A DNA stretch of 6,257 nt from Thiobacillus sp. (lineage in GTDB: Bacteria > Pseudomonadota > Gammaproteobacteria > Burkholderiales > Thiobacillaceae): the NCBI GenBank assembly GCA_003510325.1, contig DONB01000288.1, positions 1,590 through 7,846 on the forward strand, read 5' to 3'. This document shows positions 1 to 5,519 of this stretch, piece after piece; the first letter of the stretch is position 1; each line of letters starts with the position of its first letter. Made by a program: the position numbers and the translations under genes. Under the pieces are notes generated by a model. It made no database searches and was not told the origin of the DNA. It saw nothing but the letters and a program-made list of their open reading frames with translations.

Positions 1-643
1 CGAGGGCGCGGCAGCCATCATCGCCATGGGTTCCTGTGCCTCCTACGGCGGCATCCCGAAAGCCAACCCGAACCCGACCGGCGCGGTGTCGGTGTCCGAC
101 ATCGTCAAGGACAAACCCATCGTCAACATTCCCGGCTGCCCGCCGATCCCGGTGGTGATGACCGGCGTGCTGGCGCACTACCTCACCTTCGGCAGCCTGC
201 CGGAACTCGACGAGAAGGGCCGTCCGAAGGCCTTCTTCGGCGAAACCATCCACGACCGCTGCTACCGCCGCCCGTTCTACGACCAGGGCAAGTTCGCCAA
301 GACCTTCGACGATGAAGGCGCACGGATGGGCTGGTGCCTGTTCGAACTGGGCTGCAAGGGACCGGTGACCTACAACGCCTGCGCCACGGTGAAGTGGAAC
401 GGCGGCACCTCTTGGCCGGTGGAGTCCGGGCATGGCTGCCTCGGCTGTTCCGAACCGGATTTCTGGGACGCCGGCGGCTTCTACAAGGCGCTGTCGGTTC
501 CGGCCGATCCGCTCAAGATCGGCGCCGCTGCGGCCGTGGTGGGCGCGGTGGCAGGCGTGGCGGTGAGCTTCGCCAACCGGGCCAAGAAGGGCGCCGCCAA
601 GTCGGCGCATGAAACCACGACGCTGGCCGATCTGGAGAAGTGA
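1..643 (+). CDS. hynS: [NiFe]-hydrogenase small subunit, Isp-type (5'-truncated)
   Basis: This is the electron-transfer subunit of a membrane-bound [NiFe]-hydrogenase. It relays electrons between the Ni-Fe site of HynL and the Isp partners. The frame is open from the first base, so the N-terminus, the expected Tat signal and the first two proximal-cluster cysteines lie upstream; the ATG at 26 is internal. About 213 residues are visible. Cluster ligands can be assigned by homology: proximal Cys at 35 and 137; distal His 251, Cys 260, 335 and 353; medial Cys 380, 437 and 446. A Pro at 416 sits where standard enzymes keep a [3Fe-4S] medial cluster. The position five residues after Cys35 is Gly (codon 50), not the extra Cys of oxygen-tolerant enzymes. 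A hydrophobic Ala/Val-rich helix near 518-577, followed by basic residues, looks like the C-terminal membrane anchor. The isp1 ATG follows the stop by one base. Confidence 0.96.
   Translation, partial: EGAAAIIAMGSCASYGGIPKANPNPTGAVSVSDIVKDKPIVNIPGCPPIPVVMTGVLAHYLTFGSLPELDEKGRPKAFFGETIHDRCYRRPFYDQGKFAKTFDDEGARMGWCLFELGCKGPVTYNACATVKWNGGTSWPVESGHGCLGCSEPDFWDAGGFYKALSVPADPLKIGAAAAVVGAVAGVAVSFANRAKKGAAKSAHETTTLADLEK
634..640 (+). promoter_or_regulatory. Ribosome-binding site of isp1
   Basis: GGAGAAG lies inside the last codons of hynS, four bases before the ATG at 645. It supports that start over the in-frame ATG at 609, which would add 12 residues (an Arg/Trp-rich stretch) and overlap hynS deeply. 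Confidence 0.65.
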
Positions 644-644
644 C

Positions 645-1304
645 ATGAACGAACTGCAATTTCTGACCTGGGTGCGCGGACCGGGGCTCGACATCGCGGT
701 GGGGATTTTCCTGCTGGGGGTGCTGTGGCGCCTGTTCGAAATCTACTCGCTGGGACGCAAGAAGGACCTGTCCGCGCCGCGCCACACGTCCGGCGCATCG
801 GGCCTGCATACCGTGTTCCGGCGTTCGCTTCCCCCGCCCGGCATGCTGAAGCGCTCACCTGTGAGCTACATCGGTGGCTACATTTTCCACATCGGTCTGG
901 CCATCGTGGTGTTCGGGTTCGCGCCGCACATCCTGCTGGTGACCAATCTCACCGGCCTGTCGTGGCCCGGCCTGCCTTCCCAGTTCGTCGACCTGGCAGC
1001 GGTGGTGACGATGGCGGCGATGGTGGTGGTCCTGGTCGACCGCATCAACAAGCCGGCCAAGCGCTTTCTCAGCACCTTCGAGGACTGGTTCACCTGGGCG
1101 GTGACCTTCCTGCCGGTGTTGACCGGCTGGATGGCGGTGCAGCACCTGCTGCTGCCCTACACCACGATGCTGGCGCTGCACATCCTCTCGGTGGAACTCC
1201 TGCTGGTGGTGCTGCCTTTCACCAAGCTGTTCCATGCTTTCACGCTGTTCGGCTCGCGCTGGTACAACGGCAGGGTCAATGGTCATAAGGGGGTGCCGGT
1301 ATGA
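645..1304 (+). CDS. isp1: Isp1, NarI-like cytochrome b membrane subunit of the hydrogenase
   Basis: This is a 219-residue integral membrane protein that probably carries b hemes and links the hydrogenase to the quinone pool or to Isp2. Five hydrophobic segments are visible, at about residues 15-36, 75-100, 114-133, 148-168 and 174-201, which matches the five-helix fold of nitrate reductase gamma subunits. Candidate heme ligands are His82 and His95 in helix 2 and His179 and His197 in helix 5. The 18-residue spacing of the last pair equals that of the two helix-5 heme ligands of E. coli NarI. His167 lies at the end of helix 4. The start is set by GGAGAAG at 634-640. The gene sits between hynS and isp2, the order known from Thiocapsa- and Allochromatium-type hydrogenases. 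Its stop overlaps an ATG (ATGA at 1301-1304). Assignment rests on topology, histidines and context; exact heme number is not visible. Confidence 0.92.
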   Translation: MNELQFLTWVRGPGLDIAVGIFLLGVLWRLFEIYSLGRKKDLSAPRHTSGASGLHTVFRRSLPPPGMLKRSPVSYIGGYIFHIGLAIVVFGFAPHILLVTNLTGLSWPGLPSQFVDLAAVVTMAAMVVVLVDRINKPAKRFLSTFEDWFTWAVTFLPVLTGWMAVQHLLLPYTTMLALHILSVELLLVVLPFTKLFHAFTLFGSRWYNGRVNGHKGVPV

Positions 1305-1306
1305 GC
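1284..1306 (+). repeat. Left copy of imperfect 23-bp direct repeat at the isp1 end
   Basis: This copy spans the end of isp1 and matches 1460-1482 at 18 of 23 positions by eye. The last ten bases (CGGTATGAGC) are identical. It includes an AAGGGGG Shine-Dalgarno-like tract and an ATG. Part of the match is expected, because both copies are start-site regions. Confidence 0.5.
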
Positions 1307-1480
1307 AGGGAGCAGGGGCCCCGCCAGGCGGGGATGCGACCGGCCGCGAAAACGAAGTTTCGGCGCAGGCTAACTTGCCAAGGCAAGTTAAACCACGTAG
1401 TGGCGGCCGAAGCCAATGCCGGCAGCGACCGACACGATGGTCTTGGCATGATCAACACACTTAAGGAGGAAGCGGTATGA
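1301..1480 (+). CDS. Possible 59-residue protein between isp1 and isp2
   Basis: This small open frame fills the isp1-isp2 gap exactly. Its ATG overlaps the isp1 stop in an ATGA, and its TGA overlaps the isp2 ATG in another ATGA. A Shine-Dalgarno-like AAGGGGG (1287-1293) sits seven bases upstream. The product is basic in its first half (begins MSREQGPRQAG, then Lys/Arg-rich), has one Cys and no clear membrane segment or known motif; I do not recognise it. Against it being a real gene: it is full of inverted repeats, and the codons from about 1370 on use A/T at third positions more than the neighbours do. It may be only a frame that keeps translation coupled from isp1 to isp2, or chance within an inserted element. 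Confidence 0.3.
   Translation: MSREQGPRQAGMRPAAKTKFRRRLTCQGKLNHVVAAEANAGSDRHDGLGMINTLKEEAV
1319..1333. other. GC-rich hairpin just after isp1
   Basis: CCCCGCC, one A, then GGCGGGG: seven-base perfect arms, forming a six-pair stem with a three-base loop in RNA. It starts 15 bases after the isp1 stop and has no following T-run, so it is not a standard terminator. A role in RNA processing or stability is possible. Confidence 0.5.
1371..1390. repeat. Perfect 9+9 inverted repeat
   Basis: TAACTTGCC-AA-GGCAAGTTA is a perfect inverted repeat with a two-base centre. The tiny centre and AT-rich ends look as much like a dimeric protein-binding site as an RNA hairpin; as RNA it would form about eight pairs around a four-base loop. 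It lies 87 bases before the isp2 ribosome-binding site region. No promoter elements are evident beside it, so an operator role is only a possibility. Confidence 0.55.
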
Positions 1481-1482
1481 GC
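1460..1482 (+). repeat. Right copy of imperfect 23-bp direct repeat at the isp2 start
   Basis: This is the partner of 1284-1306, offset by 176 bases. It contains the isp2 ribosome-binding site and the first two codons of isp2. Together the copies bracket the isp1-isp2 interval. Confidence 0.5.
1463..1470 (+). promoter_or_regulatory. Strong ribosome-binding site of isp2
   Basis: AAGGAGGA lies six bases before the ATG at 1477, a near-consensus Shine-Dalgarno. It is the best match in the window and fixes the isp2 start. isp2 may therefore be translated independently of isp1. Confidence 0.8.
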
Positions 1483-2769
1483 GCCACCCTCGAAAAAGGC
1501 ATCCGCGTCCTCAAAGAAGTCATCGACGCGCCCATCGCCAGTTATTTCAACAGCTGCGTGCACTGCGGACTGTGCGCCGAGGCCTGTCTGTTCTATACGG
1601 AAACCGGCGATCCCAAGTACACGCCGATCCACAAACTGGAGCCGCTGCGCCGCGTCTACGAGCAGGAATACACGCTGCTGGGCCGGCTGAAGAAAATGGT
1701 CGGGCTGTCCAGGGCTGTCACCGACGACGAACTGGATCAATGGCAGGAACTGGTCTACAACAGCTGCACGCTGTGCGGCCGATGTTCCGCCGTCTGTCCG
1801 GTCGGCAACGACATCGTCTACATGGTGCGCAAGTTCCGCGAGGGCATGTCGGCATCGGGTCATGCGCCGGAGGGCATCAAGGGCGCGGTCAACCGCACCG
1901 TCACGGTCGGCAGCCCGATGAACGTCAAGCTGCCCGCGGTGCAGGCGCAGATGAAGCACGTGGAAGACGACTACGGCATTCCGATTCCGCTCGATGCCGA
2001 AGGCGCCGAGTACATGGTGATGCTGTCGTCGATGGAAATCATGAATTTCCCGGAATACCTGGGCGCCGTCGCCAAGATCATGCAGCAGGCCGGCAAGACC
2101 TGGACGCTGTGCTCGACCGCCTTCGAGGCCACCAACGCCGGCATCCAGATCGGCAACTCGGACCTGGCGAAAGTGATCGTCTCGCGCATCGTCGAGGGCG
2201 CGGAAAAGCTCAAGGTCAAGACCGTGATCAGCCCCGAGTGCGGCCACGCCTACACCGCGCTGCGCTGGGAAGGCGCCAACCTGATCGGCCGGCCGTTCAC
2301 CTTCGAAGTCAAGCACATCATCGAGGTGCTGGGCGAGTTCCAGGCGCAGGGGCTGCTGAAGACCGAAGGCTTCTCGACCGATCGGCTGACTTTCCACGAT
2401 CCCTGCCAGCTGGTGCGGCGCGGTGGCGTGATCGAACAGCCTCGCACTTTGATGAACATGGTGGCGAAGAACTTCGTCGAGATGCCCGATGCCGGTTACA
2501 TGAACTGGTGCTGCAGCGGCGGCGGCGGCGCCTCGGCCATCGAGGAGGGCGAGGAACTGCGGCTGCAGGCATTCAAGAAAAAGAAATCCCAGTTCGATGC
2601 GGTCAACCCGGATCGGGTCGTCACCGCCTGCGCCAACTGTCGCATCGTGCTGGAAGAAAGCCTGGAGCACTACCAGATGGACATCCCGGTCGTCGGACTG
2701 ACCGAAATGATTGCCGAACATATCCCGGACAAGTCGCCGCAAGCTGCAGCCAAGCCGGAAGGAGCCTGA
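1477..2769 (+). CDS. isp2: Isp2, HdrD-like iron-sulfur protein of the hydrogenase
   Basis: This 430-residue protein resembles heterodisulfide reductase subunit D and glycolate-oxidase iron-sulfur subunits. It probably passes electrons between Isp1 and a thiol/disulfide or other acceptor on the cytoplasmic side; it has no membrane segment or signal peptide. Near the N-terminus are two [4Fe-4S] motifs of the CX2CX2CX3C type, at Cys27/30/33/37 and Cys97/100/103/107. The C-terminal half contains a complete cysteine-rich CCG motif: Cys310, Cys345-Cys346 and Cys385-Cys388 (CX34CCX38CX2C), the kind that binds a noncubane or unusual cluster in HdrB/HdrD. The preceding CCG half is degenerate, keeping only scattered cysteines such as Cys212 and Cys255. 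The gene stops four bases before hynL. Family and context are clear; the physiological partner is not shown by sequence. Confidence 0.94.
   Translation: MSATLEKGIRVLKEVIDAPIASYFNSCVHCGLCAEACLFYTETGDPKYTPIHKLEPLRRVYEQEYTLLGRLKKMVGLSRAVTDDELDQWQELVYNSCTLCGRCSAVCPVGNDIVYMVRKFREGMSASGHAPEGIKGAVNRTVTVGSPMNVKLPAVQAQMKHVEDDYGIPIPLDAEGAEYMVMLSSMEIMNFPEYLGAVAKIMQQAGKTWTLCSTAFEATNAGIQIGNSDLAKVIVSRIVEGAEKLKVKTVISPECGHAYTALRWEGANLIGRPFTFEVKHIIEVLGEFQAQGLLKTEGFSTDRLTFHDPCQLVRRGGVIEQPRTLMNMVAKNFVEMPDAGYMNWCCSGGGGASAIEEGEELRLQAFKKKKSQFDAVNPDRVVTACANCRIVLEESLEHYQMDIPVVGLTEMIAEHIPDKSPQAAAKPEGA
2757..2764 (+). promoter_or_regulatory. Ribosome-binding site of hynL
   Basis: GGAAGGAG inside the last codons of isp2 lies nine bases before the ATG at 2774. 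It favours this start over the in-frame ATG at 2711, which would overlap isp2 by about 60 bases and add 21 residues foreign to the family. Confidence 0.75.
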
Positions 2770-2773
2770 CGCC

Positions 2774-4537
2774 ATGACCACAGCACAACGCATCGTCGTT
2801 GACCCCATCACCCGCATCGAGGGCCACCTGCGCATCGAGGCCGAAACCGACGCTGACGGCAAGATCACCAGCGCCTATTCCGCCGGCACCATGGTGCGCG
2901 GCATCGAGATCATTCTCAGAGGGCGCGACCCGCGCGACGCTTGGGCCTTCGCCCAGCGCATCTGCGGTGTCTGCACGCTGGTGCACGGCATCGCCTCGGT
3001 GCGTTCGGTCGAGGATGCGCTGCATCGCGCCATCCCCAGCTACAGCATTCCGCAGAATGCCGAACTGATCCGCAACCTGATGATCGCCGCGCAATACGTG
3101 CACGACCACGTGATGCACTTCTATCACCTGCACGCGCTCGACTGGGTCGACGTGGTGTCGGCACTGAAGGCCGACCCCAAGGCCACCTCGGCGCTGGCAC
3201 AGAGCCTGTCCGGCTATTCGAAGTCCTCGCCGGGCTACTTCGCCGACGTGCAGAAAAAGGTGAAGACCTTCGTCGAGCAGGGCCAGCTCGGCATTTTCGC
3301 CAACGCCTACTGGGGCCATCCCGCCTACAAGCTGCCGCCCGAAGCCAACCTGATGGCGGTGGCGCACTATCTCGACGCGCTCGCCTGGCAGCGCGACGTG
3401 GTCAAGCTGCACACCATCTTCGGCGGCAAGAACCCTCACCCCAACTTCGTGGTGGGCGGCGTGCCGTCGGCCATATCCGTGCATACCAGCGGCGGCGGCC
3501 AAGATGCCACCGCCCTCAACATGGTGGGCCTGCAGATGGTGCAGAACGTCATCCGCCAGATGCGCGAATTCGTCGATCAGGTATATGTGCCGGACACCCT
3601 GGCCATCGCCGGGTTCTACAAGGACTGGGGTGCGCGCGGGGAAGGACTGGGCAACTTCATGACCTTCGGCGACCTGCCGTCGAAAGGTTTCTGGGACACC
3701 GATTCCTATCTCATCCCGCGCGGCGTCATACTCAATCGCGACCTGTCCAAGATCCATCCCATCAACCTCGATGCGGACAACGAAATCCAGGAATACGTCA
3801 GCCACTCCTGGTACAAATACAGCCAGGGCGATGCTGAGGGCCTGCACCCGTTCAGGGGCGAGACGGAACTCAACTACACCGGACCGAAACCGCCTTACGA
3901 ACACCTCGATGTCGACCAGAAATATTCCTGGCTGAAATCGCCGCGCTGGAAGGGCCACTCGATGGAAGTCGGCCCGCTCGCCCGCGTGCTGATGCTGTAT
4001 GCCAGCGGCAACGCCCAGGCGAAGGAACTGGTGGGGCTGACGCTGAAGACGCTCGACGTGCCGGTCGAGGCGCTGTTCTCGACGCTCGGCCGCACTGCCG
4101 CCCGCACGCTGGAATCGAAGATCCTCGCCGATGCCATGCAGGGCTGGTTCGACCAGCTGATGGCCAACATCAAGGCCGGCGACGTCCGCACCTTCAACGA
4201 CCAGTACTGGGATCCGTCCACCTGGCCCAGCCACATGCAGGGCGTCGGCCTGATGGAAGCGCCGCGTGGCGGGCTCTCCCACTGGATCGTCATCGACGAC
4301 GCCAAGATCAGCAACTATCAGGCGGTGGTTCCGAGCACCTGGAACGCCGGCCCGCGCGACACGCAAGGCCAGCCGGGCGCCTACGAGGCCGCGCTGCAGG
4401 ACAACCACGTGATGCACGACCCCAAGCAGCCGATCGAGATCCTGCGCACCATCCATTCCTTCGATCCCTGCATTGCCTGTGCCGTGCACGTGACCGACCC
4501 GGATGGCGAGGAACTGGTACAGGTGAAGATCAAGTAA
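2774..4537 (+). CDS. hynL: [NiFe]-hydrogenase large (catalytic) subunit, Isp-type
   Basis: This 587-residue subunit holds the Ni-Fe(CN)2CO site that reversibly splits H2. It would be exported as a folded pair with HynS by the small subunit's Tat signal, and it carries no signal of its own. The first Ni-binding pair is RICGVC (Cys64 and Cys67) and the second is DPCIACAVH (Cys566 and Cys569). His572 is the expected last residue after maturation, so a 15-residue tail would be cut off by a HynD/HyaD-type endopeptidase after nickel insertion; no such protease gene is in the window. The N-terminal RIEGH motif keeps Glu16, the likely proton-transfer residue, and the HPNFVVGG segment is typical of group 1 uptake enzymes. 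Length is normal. The start follows GGAAGGAG. Position after isp2 matches the Isp-type (HydDB group 1e) arrangement, as inference. Confidence 0.98.
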   Translation: MTTAQRIVVDPITRIEGHLRIEAETDADGKITSAYSAGTMVRGIEIILRGRDPRDAWAFAQRICGVCTLVHGIASVRSVEDALHRAIPSYSIPQNAELIRNLMIAAQYVHDHVMHFYHLHALDWVDVVSALKADPKATSALAQSLSGYSKSSPGYFADVQKKVKTFVEQGQLGIFANAYWGHPAYKLPPEANLMAVAHYLDALAWQRDVVKLHTIFGGKNPHPNFVVGGVPSAISVHTSGGGQDATALNMVGLQMVQNVIRQMREFVDQVYVPDTLAIAGFYKDWGARGEGLGNFMTFGDLPSKGFWDTDSYLIPRGVILNRDLSKIHPINLDADNEIQEYVSHSWYKYSQGDAEGLHPFRGETELNYTGPKPPYEHLDVDQKYSWLKSPRWKGHSMEVGPLARVLMLYASGNAQAKELVGLTLKTLDVPVEALFSTLGRTAARTLESKILADAMQGWFDQLMANIKAGDVRTFNDQYWDPSTWPSHMQGVGLMEAPRGGLSHWIVIDDAKISNYQAVVPSTWNAGPRDTQGQPGAYEAALQDNHVMHDPKQPIEILRTIHSFDPCIACAVHVTDPDGEELVQVKIK

Positions 4538-4572
4538 TGCCCGGCGCCCGTCCGCTGTAACCATTCGTATCT

Positions 4573-4578
4573 GGAGAG
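4573..4578 (+). promoter_or_regulatory. Ribosome-binding site of hupE
   Basis: GGAGAG lies six bases before the ATG at 4585. The rest of the 47-base hynL-hupE spacer shows no hairpin with a T-run and no clear promoter, so hupE is probably in the hydrogenase transcript. Confidence 0.65.
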
Positions 4579-4584
4579 CATGCA

Positions 4585-5160
4585 ATGACCCCACACACGC
4601 TACCCCGTTGGATCGTCCCCGCCAGCCTGGCCCTGTTTGCCGGAACCGCGTCCGCGCACACCGGCGATCACGCCGTGACCGGCTTTGTCAGCGGCCTGGA
4701 GCATCCCTTCATGGGACTGGATCATCTGTTCGCCATGATTGCGATCGGGCTGTGGGCCGCGCAGCAGGGCGGACGCGCGCTGTGGGCGGTGCCTGCGGCC
4801 TTTGTCGGCGCGATGCTTGCGGGCGGCGGCCTGGCCGGGTCCGGCATCACGCTGCCGCACGTCGAGACCGGCATTGCGGCTTCGGTGCTGGTGCTGGGCC
4901 TGCTGATCGCCACCCGGCGCCAGTGGGCCGTGACGGCCGGCATGGCGCTCGCGGCCGGCTTCGCACTGTTCCATGGCTACGCCCATGGGCTGGAAATGCC
5001 GCTGGCTGCATCGCCCATGCTGTATGCGCTGGGCTTCGTGCTGGCCACGGTGACTTTGCATGGCGCAGGCATCCTCGGCCGCCTGGCCGGACGCCGCGCT
5101 GTCGAACTGGCAGGAGCGGGGATCGCGGCCACAGGTCTGGCGCTGATCTTCGCCCTGTGA
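4585..5160 (+). CDS. hupE: HupE/UreJ-family nickel permease or hydrogenase accessory protein
   Basis: This 191-residue membrane protein belongs to the HupE/UreJ family, whose characterised members mediate nickel uptake for hydrogenase or urease maturation. Residues 1-24 look like a cleavable signal peptide ending in ASA, leaving a His at the mature N-terminus (HTGDH), a potential metal ligand. The family motif HPxxGxDHxxxM is at residues 40-51 (His40, Asp46, His47). A second conserved HGYAHG lies at 130-135, within a run of hydrophobic segments that suggests about six membrane helices. Length is typical of the family. It follows hynL by 47 bases and precedes a V-type ATPase gene by four, so its two neighbours belong to different systems. 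Transport substrate is inferred from family and context, not visible. Confidence 0.94.
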   Translation: MTPHTLPRWIVPASLALFAGTASAHTGDHAVTGFVSGLEHPFMGLDHLFAMIAIGLWAAQQGGRALWAVPAAFVGAMLAGGGLAGSGITLPHVETGIAASVLVLGLLIATRRQWAVTAGMALAAGFALFHGYAHGLEMPLAASPMLYALGFVLATVTLHGAGILGRLAGRRAVELAGAGIAATGLALIFAL

Positions 5161-5164
5161 GCCG

Positions 5165-5482
5165 ATGGACGATCCGCTGCAACGCCTGCTGGCCGCCGAA
5201 GCCCGTGCGCAGTCGGTGATCGATGCCGCCAGCCACGAACGCCAGCGCATGATCGACGTGGCCTTGGCCACCGTGCACGAAGCCGAGTCGCGTTTCGAGG
5301 CCGGTCGCGCCGGGCTCAGGGCGCCTTTCCTCAACGAGGCGCAGGGCCGGGCCGACCAGGCCGTGGCCGAGCTTTCGCGCAAATACGGGGAGCGGCAGCG
5401 CACCCTGCGCGAACTGGCCTCGCGCCACGAATCCGAGGCGGTGGATGCGGCCCTGAGCGTGCTGCTCGATCCGACCGCATGA
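5165..5482 (+). CDS. V/A-type ATPase peripheral-stalk subunit, G/H-like coiled coil
   Basis: This 105-residue, highly charged, Ala/Glu/Arg-rich protein is predicted to be a long coiled coil without membrane segments. Its opening, LQRLLAAEARAQ, with regularly spaced Glu/Arg, resembles V-type ATPase subunit G (bacterial F/G/H-like stalk subunits). These pair with subunit E to form the stator that holds the catalytic head against the membrane rotor. The identification is supported by the next gene, which encodes the C subunit. The start lies four bases after the hupE stop with only a weak Shine-Dalgarno, so translation may be coupled to hupE. Low-complexity coiled coils are easily confused; a fragment of another stalk-like protein is the main alternative. 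Confidence 0.72.
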   Translation: MDDPLQRLLAAEARAQSVIDAASHERQRMIDVALATVHEAESRFEAGRAGLRAPFLNEAQGRADQAVAELSRKYGERQRTLRELASRHESEAVDAALSVLLDPTA

Positions 5483-5484
5483 TG

Positions 5485-5515
5485 TCGCCCAGCCCCTGAC
5501 GGGGACAGCGGGCGA
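5485..5515. other. Intergenic hairpin before the ATPase C subunit
   Basis: TCGCCC (5485-5490) pairs with GGGCGA (5510-5515), and CCCC (5493-5496) pairs with GGGG (5501-5504) around a TGAC loop, with an asymmetric internal loop (2 and 5 bases). There is no T-run, so it is not a classic terminator. It ends five bases before the ATG at 5520 and would cover any ribosome-binding site for it, so it may adjust translation of the next gene or RNA stability. Confidence 0.5.
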
Positions 5516-5519
5516 GGCG

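Larger units (their letters stand above)
1305..1476. other. Hairpin-rich isp1-isp2 interval, possible small inserted element
   Basis: This 172-base interval is much larger than the other junctions in the window (1, 4, 47, 4 and 37 bases). It contains a GC hairpin at 1319-1333, a weaker CGAAA/TTTCG pairing near 1347-1362, a perfect 9+9 inverted repeat at 1371-1390, and a small CCAC-GTA-GTGG hairpin at 1393-1403. No terminal inverted repeats were found at its edges, no T-run follows any hairpin, and I see no promoter. It could be a miniature mobile or intergenic repeat element, a structured RNA that tunes isp2 expression, or a remnant of another gene. Confidence 0.45.

Noticed and set aside
609..644. 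Upstream in-frame ATG of isp1 at 609
   Set aside because: It would add 12 Arg/Trp-rich residues and overlap hynS. The ATG at 645 has a good ribosome-binding site and a normal N-terminus.
1364..1397. Integron attC-like site around the inverted repeat
   Set aside because: GTTAAAC fits the GTTRRRY core, but the left end does not give RYYYAAC and the structure is far shorter than usual attC sites. No integrase gene is in the window.
1276..2868. 530-codon open frame on the minus strand opposite isp2
   Set aside because: It is antisense to a clearly identified Isp2 gene, is rich in His, Arg, Asp and Gln, and has no recognisable motif. Such frames arise commonly opposite high-GC coding sequence.
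4538..4584. Terminator or promoter between hynL and hupE
   Set aside because: I saw no hairpin followed by a T-run and no convincing -35/-10 pair in these 47 bases.
2621..4594. 657-codon open frame on the minus strand opposite hynL
   Set aside because: It is antisense to the hydrogenase large subunit and reads as a His/Arg/Val-rich shadow with no domain. hynL itself has all catalytic motifs.
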